42,907 bases of DNA from an uncultured Eubacteriales bacterium (GCA_900314525.1 OMVN01000020.1:1-42907); one strand, 5' to 3'; positions 7,845 through 16,822 are shown, counted from the stretch's first letter. Numbers and translations: made by a program. The notes: generated by a model from the sequence alone, not told the origin.

Positions 7845-8237
7845 TTAAACTATTTTTGCATTTGCCTTCTGTGGATCTATGAAAATATTTACAAATATAC
7901 CTTTTGAAAGTTTTCTGCTCTCGTATTCATCTTTTTTGATTTTTATATCGGCATACTGAAAATCATTTAATGTGTTATTATTAATGACTGTGTTGTACCA
8001 TAAAACTTTTAATGCAACTTTGTCACCTTTGTCATTCACATTACCTATTATACCTTTCTGAATCCATGTGAATTTTTTGTCATCAAAATCAGTAACCTCA
8101 TTTTCTTTTAATTCTTCAATCTGAGCATGATTTAATTCTTCTAACATTTGTTTCTGCATTGCATTTTCTTTCTTTATTGCAATAACAAGAATGCCGACAA
8201 ATACTGCAAGAACTAATGCTCCAATCACATATAACAT
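7845..8237 (-). CDS. Small membrane-anchored protein of unknown function
   Basis: The 130-residue protein has one N-terminal transmembrane helix (residues 2-22, YVIGALVLAVFVGILVIAI), a Lys/Glu/Gln-rich stretch likely to form a helix (23-50) and a soluble beta-rich C-terminal domain (DDKKFTWIQKGIIGNVNDKGDKVALKV onward). I do not recognise a family. The start has a strong AGGAGG site 8 bases upstream, and the minus strand carries TATAAT about 60 bases before it, so it looks like a real monocistronic gene. The tail is probably cytoplasmic or surface-facing; topology cannot be settled by eye. Confidence 0.7.
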   Translation of the reverse strand: MLYVIGALVLAVFVGILVIAIKKENAMQKQMLEELNHAQIEELKENEVTDFDDKKFTWIQKGIIGNVNDKGDKVALKVLWYNTVINNNTLNDFQYADIKIKKDEYESRKLSKGIFVNIFIDPQKANAKIV

Positions 8238-8384
8238 ATCTCATCCTCCTGTGTAGTTTTTTATAATGTCATAGTATTAATATTATACCTATTCAATCTG
8301 TAATTCAATATATTTTTATTGAAAATATAAATGTTTTGTTGATTTTTTACAAAGTAAAAAATACTAGGTAATAGCAGATGAAAA

Positions 8385-8393
8385 TGATATAAT
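8385..8393 (+). promoter_or_regulatory. Extended -10 promoter for dgt
   Basis: TGA is followed directly by TATAAT (8388-8393), 72 bases before the dgt start. No -35 match is seen. Confidence 0.5.
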
Positions 8394-8464
8394 CGTAAAT
8401 AAGATATAATTAATTTTAAAGTAATTATGCAGATAAATTCACGAAGTACATGGGGGAGATATAA

Positions 8465-9709
8465 ATGGAGGAGAAAAAATTTTCAAAAGCAGCAGTAGTT
8501 CCTGAAAATGATAAATGGGCAGAGTGTATTAGCAGATGCAATCCGTTATATGACAGAGCAGATGATATAAGAAGTCCATTTGCAAGAGATTATACCAGGG
8601 TCCTTCACTCTCTGGCATATAGAAGACTTAAGCATAAGACTCAGGTTTTCTTCAATGCAGAGGGAAATGACCATATTTGTACAAGGATTGAACATGTTCA
8701 GCATGTAGAATCTGTGAGCAATACAATAGCAAAAGAACTGGGATTAAATGAGGAACTAACAAGGGCAATTGCAATAGCCCATGATCTTGGACATGCACCA
8801 TTTGGACATCAAGGGGAAACTGTTATCAAGAAATTGTCAAAAGAATTTCTGGGTAAAGACTTCTGGCATGAACAGAATGGACTCTATTTTGTCGATTATG
8901 TAGAATTGTTAGAGGATAATCAGAAAAAGTTAAAAAATCTAGATCTGACTTATGCAGTAAGAGATGGAATAATTTCACATTGTGGGGAGCTAAATCAAAA
9001 TTCTATCAGACCAAGGAACGAGATGTTTGATTTGAAAAAATTTGATGGCCCGGGAAAATATCAGGCTGCCACATGGGAAGGCTGTGTGGTGAAGTTGTCT
9101 GATAAAATAGCATATCTTGGAAGAGATATAGAAGATGCAATAAGACTAGGCCTCCTGACGAAAGAGAAAATTGATTTCCTGCAGGAAATGGCAAAGTCTA
9201 ATAATCAGTATGCAATTAACACAACAGTAATTATGCATAACATGATAATAGATTTATGCAACAACAGTTCTATAGAAAATGGATTGACTCTAAGCAGTGA
9301 AATGTCAAAACAGCTAGATAAACTAAAAGATTTCAATTATGAGTATATTTATAAAAATCCAAAATTTAATACTTTTAACAAATACTCTAATTTGGTTATC
9401 AATGAGATTTTCAATTCACTTATGAATTACTATGATAATAATGGACAGGAAGTGTTAGAATACCTCGCTGCAAATAAATTTGATGGAAAATATTTTGTAG
9501 AAGGGTTTGTTAAATGGATAATTCAATATTGCAATATGGATTTTCACAGAATAGAAGGAGCAAAGGAGATTGCAGATAATTGTTTAAATGTTAAAATATA
9601 TGGCGATTTATCTGACAGAAATAAGTACATACAGGCTGTAATAGATTATATAGCGGGTATGACGGACATATATGCAGTAAAATCATTTGAGGAATTGCTG
9701 CATTGTTAA
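8465..9709 (+). CDS. dgt: Deoxyguanosinetriphosphate triphosphohydrolase-like HD protein
   Basis: The 414-residue cytoplasmic protein has the HD-domain metal ligands in the dGTPase context: RIEHVQH (His77), then AHDLGHAPFGHQGE (His106, Asp107), followed by the matching C-terminal Asp region (SDKIAYLGRDIEDAI). The family hydrolyses dGTP or other dNTPs to the nucleoside and tripolyphosphate, controlling dNTP pools or acting in phage defence. The N-terminal block SPFARDYTRVLHSLAYRRLKHKTQVF is typical. The start is set by GGGGGAG 7 bases upstream. It stands alone between a promoter at 8385 and a terminator at 9735. Substrate preference cannot be read from the sequence. Confidence 0.88.
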   Translation: MEEKKFSKAAVVPENDKWAECISRCNPLYDRADDIRSPFARDYTRVLHSLAYRRLKHKTQVFFNAEGNDHICTRIEHVQHVESVSNTIAKELGLNEELTRAIAIAHDLGHAPFGHQGETVIKKLSKEFLGKDFWHEQNGLYFVDYVELLEDNQKKLKNLDLTYAVRDGIISHCGELNQNSIRPRNEMFDLKKFDGPGKYQAATWEGCVVKLSDKIAYLGRDIEDAIRLGLLTKEKIDFLQEMAKSNNQYAINTTVIMHNMIIDLCNNSSIENGLTLSSEMSKQLDKLKDFNYEYIYKNPKFNTFNKYSNLVINEIFNSLMNYYDNNGQEVLEYLAANKFDGKYFVEGFVKWIIQYCNMDFHRIEGAKEIADNCLNVKIYGDLSDRNKYIQAVIDYIAGMTDIYAVKSFEELLHC

Positions 9710-9734
9710 TAATGAAAAAAATAATTAATATAGA

Positions 9735-9773
9735 AGCATGTCTGGCAATGCATATTACCGGGCATGTTTTTTT
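9735..9773 (+). terminator. Terminator of dgt
   Basis: A 10-base stem (9736-9745 with 9758-9767) that uses three G-U pairs is followed by T7. Confidence 0.7.
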
Positions 9774-9872
9774 ATGTTATAGCTTTTTCCTATATTTGAT
9801 AATAAGAAATATAAATTACTAATAAATTTTATTCTGTGGTAAAATTTATAAAAATATTATAGTTTTGATACT

Positions 9873-9892
9873 AATTTAATATGAATTAAATT
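9873..9892. repeat. Short palindrome in the dgt-sbp spacer
   Basis: AATTTAAT and ATTAAATT flank ATGA as perfect 8-base arms. It lies 28 bases after a TGG-TAAAAT extended -10 (9837-9845). The rest of the 301-base spacer holds the dgt terminator and the sbp promoter. The AAGAGGTGAGG at 9901 looks like a ribosome site with no gene after it, possibly a relic. Confidence 0.3.
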
Positions 9893-9934
9893 AAATTTGT
9901 AAGAGGTGAGGACAGAAAATATAAGGAAAGATAA

Positions 9935-9982
9935 TTGACATGATATATCCAAAGTGATACCATACTAATTATATGGGAATTA
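9935..9982 (+). promoter_or_regulatory. sbp promoter with an overlapping Rrf2/CymR-like dyad
   Basis: TTGACA (9935-9940), a 17-base spacer and TACCAT (9958-9963) form a promoter. Overlapping the -10 and the start region is an imperfect dyad, ATACCAT (9957-9963) and ATGGGAATT (9973-9981). The right half fits the ATNGGAATT part of the B. subtilis CymR box, which represses sulfur-uptake genes. The placement over a sulfate-transport gene is consistent with this, but the left half is weak. Confidence 0.4.
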
Positions 9983-10010
9983 TAGGAAAGAAAAGTGACA
10001 GAGAAAGAAA

Positions 10011-10919
10011 ATGGTAAGAAAAAATACGAAAATACATATTGCCTTAGGACTTATCATTATTTTAATTGCAGTTACCATGTGTTCTGGAAAACAGGCACTT
10101 GAGGTGGCTAACGGTTTAGAGGCAGATGTTGTAACATTAGCCTTGGAGCAGGATGTAAGTGCTATCGAAGAGGCAGGAATAATAGACAAGGGTTTTACAG
10201 ATGAATTTTCAAATGATTCATAGCCATATACATCAACAATAGTATTTCTGGTTAGAAAGGGAAATCCAAAGATTATTTCTGACTGGGATGACTTGCTTAG
10301 AAAAGATGTTGGTGTTATTACACCAAATCCGAAGACCAGCGGTGGAGCGAGATGGAATTATCTTGCTGCGTGGTATTATTTTGAGAGCCAGGGACAGAGT
10401 GAAGATGAAATTCTAAAATCGATGAAACAGCTTTATAAAAACGTTTTGGTTTTGGATTCAGGTGCAAGGGCTTCTACAACATCCTTTGTTGAAAACGGAC
10501 AGGGAGATGTGCTTATTGCATGGGAAAATGAAGCGTTCTTAAGTCTTAAAGAATATCCGGGTGAGTATGAAATAGTTGTTCCGTCAACATCAATATTATG
10601 TCAGCCTACGGTTGCTGTGGTAGATGAGATTGTAAAAAAACATGGAACAGAAGATGTTGCCGAGGAATATCTTAATTATCTTTATTCTAAAGAGGCACAA
10701 GAATTAGAAGCGGAAAATTATTATCGACCAGTTGATGAGGATATTTTGGAACAGTTTGAAATTCCTGGAAATGAAAGAACAATCACTGAAATTCCAAAGG
10801 ACAACAGATGGATAGTAAAGGACATTAAATTAACAGATATAGAGCATTTTGGGGGATGGAAAGAAGTTACCAAGAAACATTTTGGCAATGATGGCTTCTT
10901 TGACAAAATATATGAATAA
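10011..10919 (+). pseudogene. sbp: Sulfate-binding protein of the ABC importer, broken
   Basis: A signal-peptide-like N-terminus (hydrophobic residues 9-23, ending TMC) leads directly into SGKQALEVANGLEADVVTLAL. That block normally lies about 60 residues further into the mature protein, so some 40-55 residues, including the first sulfate-binding strand, are missing. The frame then meets TAG at 10221-10223, within NDS-stop-PYTSTIVFLVRKGNPK, and continues in the same frame through NPKTSGGARWNYLAAW, LDSGARAST and GDVLIAWENEA to the normal end (FGGWKEV, then HFGNDGFFDKIYE). The lesions are therefore one deletion plus one nonsense codon. The protein would bind periplasmic or extracellular sulfate for CysT/CysW/CysA. 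Its stop overlaps the cysT start. It is not functional as written. Confidence 0.88.
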
Positions 10920-11677
10920 GAGCAAAAAATATCGTGTTATTCCAGGATTTGGATTAACATTAGGAATTACAATTTCAATGCTTAGTGTAATCGTGCTGAT
11001 TCCTTTGTGTTCATTAATAATATATACGGCTAAATTATCACCAAAGGAATTTGTGAGGGTTATTACGGGAAAAAGAGTACTTTATGCGTACTGGGTCAGC
11101 TTTTCAACGGCATTTATAGCATCGTTTATCAATGCGGTTATGGGACTGATGATGGCATGGGTACTTGTCAGATATGAATTTCCCGGCAAGAAAATAATGG
11201 ATGGAATGATAGAACTTCCTTTCGCATTGCCGACTGCAGTTGCAGGTATTGCATTAACCCATCTTACAACAACTGATGGATGGATTGGTGGAATATTGTA
11301 GGAATTCCATTTGTAGTAAGAAGTGTGCAGCCGGTATTAGAGAAAATGGATGGATCATATGAAGAGGCAATGGAAATACTTGGTTCTACACCATTTAAAA
11401 CTTTTGTTAAAGTTTTTTTCCAGAAATTCGTCCAGCACTGATTGGTGGATTTACAATGGCATTTGCAAGATGCTTAGGTGAATACGGAAGTGTTGTATTT
11501 ATTGCAGGAAATAAACCATTTAAAACAGAGATTGCTCCACTTATGATAATGTCAAAATTACAGGAATTTGATTACACTGCAGCAACATCTATTGCACTTA
11601 TGATGTTAATTACGGCATTTGTAATTCTTTTGATAAATTCCATAATTCAATATAAAGCAGCAAAGAAAGCTAAATAG
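10912..11677 (+). pseudogene. cysT: Sulfate ABC transporter permease CysT, broken
   Basis: The ATG at 10912 overlaps the sbp stop (ATGAATAA). The first part (130 codons) is normal CysT up to LPFALPTAVAGIAL and GWIGGIL, then hits TAG at 11299-11301. The sequence resumes in another frame at GIPFVVRSVQPVLEKMDGSYEEA with about 20-25 residues missing. A second shift follows in the T run at 11413-11419: one more T would restore KVFFPEIRPALIGGF, after which LGEYGSVVFIAGN runs to the normal C-terminus. The gene has thus lost one internal segment and one base. Neither cysW nor cysA follows, so the transporter could not work even if repaired. What comes next is the middle of cobA. Confidence 0.88.
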
Positions 11678-11757
11678 AAGGGAAGTGAGAACCGTAGAAC
11701 AAAGATTTAAATGTTAAGAAAGAAAAAGATGAGCCAGCAGATATTGATTATACAAAA

Positions 11758-12816
11758 ATGCTAGATGAAACAATTACATATTTGTTTTTAATGGGACTGT
11801 CCCATGTAGAAGAAATTGCTAAAGGACTTATTAATGCAGGCAGAAATATTAATACACCAGTTGCGGTAATCTCAAATGGAACAACGGCAAGACAGAGAAA
11901 ATGTGTAGGAAACCTTGGAAATATATATACAAAAGTTTTAGATGCACAATTAGTTTCCCCTGCTATTATAGTTGTGGGACAGGTTGTGACACTTGCCAAA
12001 GACCTAAATTTCTTTGAATCAAGACCACTTTTTGGAAAAAGGTATATTGTTCCTTATATAGAACGATTTTGTTTCACATATGATAAAGGAATTATTCCAG
12101 CGAGAAGACAGGAACATTTTGATTCTGAATTGGAAATGAAACTTAGAGAAATGGGAGCAGATGTATGTTCAATAAAAGTGGGAGCTATTGTTCCAGTAGA
12201 TATACAACTGGATGTTTTTATAAAAAGTCTGAAATCTGACTGGATTGTATTTACCAGTCAAAATGGTGTAAATGCATTTCTTTGGAATCTAAAGAAAAAA
12301 GGACTTGATTCCAGAGCAATATCTAGTGCAAAATTAGCAGTCGTTGGAACTAAAACTGGTGAGGCATTGGCAAAGGCAGCACTCCAAGGGGACCTGACAC
12401 CTGAAAAGCAGACTGGAAGAGAACTTTGTAAATGCATAATTAATGAGATAGAAAAAAATAGTAGTGATTCAGAAGATGTGAGCATTACATTATTTGCTGC
12501 AAAAGAATCAAATAAAGAAATAGAATCATTGCTGGGGGATAGATGTAAGTTTGAAAAAATAGTATGTTATGAAAACTCAGACAACATTGAGAGAAATGTT
12601 CAATTTGAAGACATAGACTGGAAATCATTTGATGGTATATTTTTTACCAGTGGTTCTTCAGTAAAACGTTTTATCAAAATATCAGATGGTGTACTTCCGA
12701 ATGATATTTATTCAATAGGACCTAAATGTTCTGAGGTAATTAGTAAAGAAACGGGCAGATTATTTATTGAGGCCGAAAACTCGAACTATGAAGGATTATT
12801 AAAGCTATTAAGCTAA
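11758..12816 (+). CDS. hemD: CobA-HemD fusion (uroporphyrinogen-III methyltransferase/synthase), 5' truncated
   Basis: Residues 1-85 are the C-terminal third of a uroporphyrinogen-III C-methyltransferase (YLFLMGLSHVEEIAKGLI, PVAVISNGTTARQRKCVG, SPAIIVVGQVV). Residues of about 90-352 are a uroporphyrinogen-III synthase (WIVFTSQNGVNAF, LAVVGTKTGEAL, GIFFTSGSSVKRF, YSIGPKCSEVI). Full fusions have roughly 150 more residues at the front with the SAM-binding GxGPGDP loop; these are absent. The frame is open back to a TAG at 11715, reading DEPADIDYTKM, so the missing part was cut away rather than shifted. No ribosome site precedes the ATG. HemD closes the hydroxymethylbilane ring for heme, siroheme and B12. 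The synthase half looks intact, but expression is doubtful and hemA/hemC are not here. Confidence 0.82.
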   Translation: MLDETITYLFLMGLSHVEEIAKGLINAGRNINTPVAVISNGTTARQRKCVGNLGNIYTKVLDAQLVSPAIIVVGQVVTLAKDLNFFESRPLFGKRYIVPYIERFCFTYDKGIIPARRQEHFDSELEMKLREMGADVCSIKVGAIVPVDIQLDVFIKSLKSDWIVFTSQNGVNAFLWNLKKKGLDSRAISSAKLAVVGTKTGEALAKAALQGDLTPEKQTGRELCKCIINEIEKNSSDSEDVSITLFAAKESNKEIESLLGDRCKFEKIVCYENSDNIERNVQFEDIDWKSFDGIFFTSGSSVKRFIKISDGVLPNDIYSIGPKCSEVISKETGRLFIEAENSNYEGLLKLLS

Positions 12817-12841
12817 TTCAAAATACACAGGAGAAATGAAA

Positions 12842-13803
12842 ATGAATAGAACAAGAAGATTGCGTAAAAATGAAAATATGAGAAGTCTGGTCAGAGAAAA
12901 CAGTATCTGTGTAGACCAGTTAATATATCCAATTTTGTAGTTGAAGAAAATAATGTAAAAAATCCAATTGATTCAATGCCAGGTATATATCAGTTTTCAC
13001 TTGATAAAGTCCTTGATGAAGTAAAAAAGGCTGTTGAACTGGGAGTGAAATCATTCCTTTTATTTGGTATACCAAATCATAAGGATGAAGTTGGAAGTGG
13101 AGCATATGAAGAAAATGGAGTTGTTCCAAGAGCAATTAAATTAATAAAGAATTCTTATCCAGATGTAATTATAATTGCAGATGTGTGTCTGTGTGAATAC
13201 ACATCACATGGTCATTGTGGTCTTGTTAGAGATGGAGAGATACTAAATGATGAGACTTTACCATTGCTTGCAAAATCATCTGTATGTTATGCAAAAGCAG
13301 GTGCAGATATTATTGCTCCAAGTGATATGATGGATCTTCGAGTTGCAGCAATTCGTGAAGCCCTAGATGAAGAGGGATTCACAGGAGTCCCTATTCTCTC
13401 ATATAGTGCAAAGTTTGCATCAGGTTATTATGGACCATTCAGAGATGCAGCACATTCAGCTCCTGGATTTGGAGACAGAAAGACATATCAGATGGATCCT
13501 GCTAATGGAAATGAAGCACTCAGGGAAGTTGAAGAGGATATATTAGAGGGTGCAGATTTTATTATTGCAAAACCAGCATTAGCATATATGGATATAATTA
13601 AAGAGATTTCATTAAACTTCAATATTCCTATCATTGCTTACAATGTAAGTGGAGAATATGCAATGGTTAAGGCTGCAGCAGCTAATGGATGGATTGACGA
13701 GAAAAAGATAGTTATGGAAAATATGATTGGATTAAAGAGAGCTGGAGCAACGGCAATTATTACATATCATGCATTAGACGTGGCACGCTGGCTTAGAGAA
13801 TAA
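12842..13803 (+). pseudogene. hemB: Delta-aminolevulinic acid dehydratase (HemB) with a one-base frameshift
   Basis: HemB condenses two 5-aminolevulinate molecules to porphobilinogen. The ATG at 12842 follows AGGAGA and reads MNRTRRLRKNENMRSLVREN up to YPIL, then TAG at 12938-12940. Adding one T to the four-T run at 12933-12936 restores YPIFVVEENNVKNPIDSMPG and then the whole family sequence. The metal site (DVCLCEYTSHGHCG), the first active lysine (SYSAKFAS) and the Schiff-base lysine (AKPALAYMD) are all present, and the corrected length of about 320 residues is normal. It follows the hemD fragment by 25 bases, as in heme/B12 operons, but no hemL follows. This is the cleanest case where a sequencing slip could explain the lesion. 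Confidence 0.9.
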
Positions 13804-13822
13804 TTTTTGAGAGGATAGTATT

Positions 13823-14696
13823 ATGTCGTTAATAGGATCAAATGATACATGGTTTGTATTAGCTGCAATGATTGGAACAGTAGCTCTTGGAGTCTGGCTG
13901 GAAAAGAAATATTTATGGGCAGCAAATATTTCTGCATTAGTAATTATAGTGTTACTCTCAATAATTATTTCAAATATAAATATTATTCCTTCAAGTGCAC
14001 CAGTATATGATTTTGTATGGAAATACTGTTTGCCACTGGCGTTACCATTATTGTTATTCAAATCTGATGTAAGGAAAATCTGTAAAGAGTCAGGGCAGCT
14101 GCTTATTGCATTTGTGATTGGTGCAATGGGTACTGTAGCTGGTGCTTTTATATCATATTTCATTTTCAAAAATTATATATCTGAGCTTCCAGGAATTTCT
14201 GCAATGATGACGGGAACATATATTGGAGGAAGTGTGAATTTTGCTCCTTTCTGCATTGCAGTCAATGTGTGGAAATCGATATATGTGGATTACTACTTTT
14301 TCTGTTTTGCTTGCAACAATATGTTCTGAGAAACTTGGTAAATTATCTGCATTGCAGGAAATAGGAACATTTTTCATTTATTGTTTTATGTTTGTAATTG
14401 GAGCACCGGCATCTATTGCAGAAATCGTAAAGAAATCTCCACTATTATTGTTATTTGCAATGTTAATTGTTGCATTTAATATGTTATTTACATTTGGAAT
14501 AGGTTCCTTGTTGCATATGGACAGAAAAATGCTTATAATTGCATCTAATGCAAATATAGGAGGACCTACAACTGCAGCAAGCATGGCTATAGCAAAGGAT
14601 TGGAATGAACTTATTGGACCATCACTATTAGTTGGATGTTTTGGTTATGCAATTGGAAATTATTTAGGAATTTTAGTAGGAACAGCACTTTCATAG
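13823..14696 (+). pseudogene. DUF819-family membrane protein with an internal gap
   Basis: The first frame (13823-14329, ATG after GAGAGGATAG) gives five or so membrane helices and GISAMMTGTYIGGSVNF, a conserved DUF819 (YjcL-like) block. It then runs into unrelated residues and TGA. A second frame, conserved from about GNRYMWITTFSVLLATI near 14270, carries the C-terminal half: EIGTFFIYCFMFVIGAPASI, then NANIGGPTTAASMAIAK and GYAIGNYLGILVG. Family members are near 380-400 residues; here about 60-80 residues are missing between the halves and the frame changes. The molecular role of DUF819 proteins is uncertain (putative transporters). It ends just before an intact ligase gene. Confidence 0.8.
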
Positions 14697-14722
14697 GGAA
14701 TTGAGAGTAGAAAAGGAGAGAG

Positions 14723-15958
14723 ATGCATTTGAGTATTAAAGAAGATATAGTAACTTACCTCAGAGAAGGTGAGAAAAAGGGTTATGATCTGGGATTGGAG
14801 ATAGAGCATTTTGTTGTTGATGATAATGGAATGCCAATAGAATTTGAGGAACTCTCTGGCTTGATAGATGAGATATGTAAAAGAACTGGAGGAGAGGAAC
14901 TCTATACCGATAATTTACTTGTTGGATATACAACAGAGGATTATACAATTACCCTTGAGCCTTCATGCCAGTTTGAAATAAGCATAAGGCCAGAGCAGGA
15001 TTTAGATGTCATAGAGAAAATCTATGGAGAGTTTATAAAAATATGGGAACCTGCATTTGCTAAAAAGGGATACAAAATTATTACAGGGGGCAATCTTCCT
15101 AAAGTAGAACTTGGAGAAATAACACCTGATGATATACCATTAACCAAGAAACTAAGATATAAGTATATGGATGAGTATTTTCAAAACACAGGAAAATACG
15201 GAAAATACATGATGAGAGCATCTGCCTCTACTCAGATTTCAATTGATTACTCTTCAGAAAAAGATATGATTTTGAAACTTTCACTGCTCCAGAAAATATC
15301 TCCAATGCTTATGATAATGATGGAAAATAAGGTTTCAAAGAATAGCCATTTGCCAGGAAATACAGAGAAGACACATTTACTGAGAATACAGGAATGGGAT
15401 GATCTTGACAAAGATAGAACAGGATTTTATGAAGATTTTCTTGGAAGCGAATTTGGATATGAAACACTTGCAGAAATCATAGAAAATACACCTCTTATTC
15501 TTTTAACTGAATCAGGAGAAACAATAAGTGTAGGCGATAGCAGTGTAAAAGATTTGATTAGTGAGGGTAAAATTGACTATGAAAACTGGGATGCGGCTAG
15601 AAAGAATAAATTAATTGAGCATTCAATTTCTATGGGATTTTTCCATTATAGAGTAAAAAGATATATTGAAATAAGAGTTGCAGATTCGGTACCAATTAAA
15701 AAAGCTATGGCATATGTTGCATTAATAAAGGGACTTATGTATTCTGAAGAAAGCCTTAAGTTGCTTGAATTGGAACTTAAAAGTGTTGATTCTGTACAGA
15801 AAATTGAAGATGCTACAGATAAAATTGAGAGAGATGGTTTTGATGCAATAATTTATGATGGCAAGTCTGCAGAAGAATGGAGTAATTGTCTGTTAGATAT
15901 AGCAGCTAAAGCTTTAAGTGGGGATGAGAAGGAACGACTTAAATATTTAAGGAGGTAG
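14723..15958 (+). CDS. Gamma-glutamylcysteine ligase-like enzyme (GCS2/EgtA-type)
   Basis: The 411-residue cytoplasmic protein begins with the GCS2 signature (LGLEIEHFVVDDNGMP) and continues with TLEPSCQFEISIRPEQDLD, YMMRASASTQISIDYSSE and the C-terminal YIEIRVADSVP. This is the plant/alpha-proteobacterial and EgtA type of glutamate-cysteine ligase, which joins glutamate's gamma-carboxyl to cysteine or another amine using ATP. No glutathione synthetase is nearby. Instead the next gene, 3 bases downstream with its ribosome site inside this one's end, is a class II amidohydrolase, a pairing that recalls egtA-egtC. The start is the ATG after AAAGGAGAG. The acceptor amine cannot be deduced. Confidence 0.82.
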   Translation: MHLSIKEDIVTYLREGEKKGYDLGLEIEHFVVDDNGMPIEFEELSGLIDEICKRTGGEELYTDNLLVGYTTEDYTITLEPSCQFEISIRPEQDLDVIEKIYGEFIKIWEPAFAKKGYKIITGGNLPKVELGEITPDDIPLTKKLRYKYMDEYFQNTGKYGKYMMRASASTQISIDYSSEKDMILKLSLLQKISPMLMIMMENKVSKNSHLPGNTEKTHLLRIQEWDDLDKDRTGFYEDFLGSEFGYETLAEIIENTPLILLTESGETISVGDSSVKDLISEGKIDYENWDAARKNKLIEHSISMGFFHYRVKRYIEIRVADSVPIKKAMAYVALIKGLMYSEESLKLLELELKSVDSVQKIEDATDKIERDGFDAIIYDGKSAEEWSNCLLDIAAKALSGDEKERLKYLRR

Positions 15959-15961
15959 AAT

Positions 15962-16732
15962 ATGTGCGAACTTTTTGGCATATCAGCAAATAAAAAAATA
16001 TTATTAAATACTGCACTTAAAGAATTTTTCAGCCACAGTGAAGAACATCCACATGGCTGGGGTATGGCTATACTTGATAACAACATTTCCATTGAAAAGG
16101 AACCAGAGAAAGCAAGTAGAAGCAAATATTTAAAATACAGATTGGAAGTACCTGTTAATTCATCGAGACTTTTTGCTCATATTAGAAAAGCAACAATAGG
16201 TGAATTGAATTTTAATAATTGTCATCCTTTTGTGAAATCTGATGATTCAGGCAGAAAGTGGACATTAGTACATAATGGTACAATTTTTAATTCTGAGATT
16301 TTAGCTGAATACCAGTCATTACAAGAGGGAAATACAGACAGTGAGAGAGTACTTTTATATATCATTGATAAGATAAATGAAAAATTAAAGGAGAATAATG
16401 GATGCTTGGAAAATGAAGTAAGGATAGAATTTGTTGAGAAATTAATCAAGAAGCTGGCAAAGGGAAATAAGTTAAATCTTCTGATATATGATGAAGAATA
16501 TATGTATGTGCATAAAAATCAGGAAGGCACATTATACCTTAAGAATAATGAAGATTATACTATGTTTTCAACAAGACCTCTAGATAGTGACACATGGAAG
16601 GATGTGCCAATTAACAGGCTTATGGTCTACAAGGATGGTAAAAATATATATACAGGGAAAAAACATAATCATACATATGTTTTTGACGAAGAGCATTACA
16701 AGTTCTTATTTGTACATTATTCAACACTGTAA
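15962..16732 (+). CDS. Class II glutamine amidotransferase / EgtC-like amidohydrolase
   Basis: The 256-residue protein is a free-standing Ntn-type glutaminase domain: N-terminal nucleophile Cys2 (MCELFGISA), HGWGMA, LFAHIRKATIG, NNCHPF and TLVHNGTI. It has no attached synthetase. Proteins of this layout include YafJ and EgtC, the latter removing a gamma-glutamyl group from an ergothioneine intermediate. Translational coupling to the gamma-glutamyl ligase (AAGGAGG inside its last codons) suggests the two act on the same gamma-glutamyl compound, one adding and the other removing glutamate. No EgtB or EgtD is present in the window. It is followed directly by a terminator. Confidence 0.8.
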   Translation: MCELFGISANKKILLNTALKEFFSHSEEHPHGWGMAILDNNISIEKEPEKASRSKYLKYRLEVPVNSSRLFAHIRKATIGELNFNNCHPFVKSDDSGRKWTLVHNGTIFNSEILAEYQSLQEGNTDSERVLLYIIDKINEKLKENNGCLENEVRIEFVEKLIKKLAKGNKLNLLIYDEEYMYVHKNQEGTLYLKNNEDYTMFSTRPLDSDTWKDVPINRLMVYKDGKNIYTGKKHNHTYVFDEEHYKFLFVHYSTL

Positions 16733-16783
16733 TAAATGTCTTGACAAAAATCAAATCAAGGGATATAACTGTATAGTAAATAG

Positions 16784-16822
16784 CAAAGGAGCTAAAGACA
16801 GGAGTCTTTAGCTCTTTTTTTT
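16784..16822 (+). terminator. Terminator of the ligase/amidohydrolase operon
   Basis: A perfect 11-base stem (16789-16799 with 16804-16814) with an AGGA loop is followed by T8. Confidence 0.9.

Noticed and set aside
9973-9981. The CymR-like half site taken as proof of CymR control
   Set aside because: Only one half matches well, and AT-rich sequence produces such halves by chance, so it is listed only as a candidate.
10221-10223. In-frame TAG in sbp as a recoded codon (readthrough or pyrrolysine)
   Set aside because: The same gene lacks some 40-55 conserved residues and the next gene is also broken, so simple decay explains it; no PYLIS-like element or other in-gene TAG is seen.
10849-10911. 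Longer N-terminus for CysT starting at 10849
   Set aside because: These codons are antisense-like out-of-frame reading of the conserved sbp C-terminus; the ATG at 10912 overlaps the sbp stop and starts the hydrophobic permease.
11413-11420. Programmed frameshifting at the T run in cysT
   Set aside because: The gene also has an independent deletion with a stop upstream, so no full protein could be made even with a shift.
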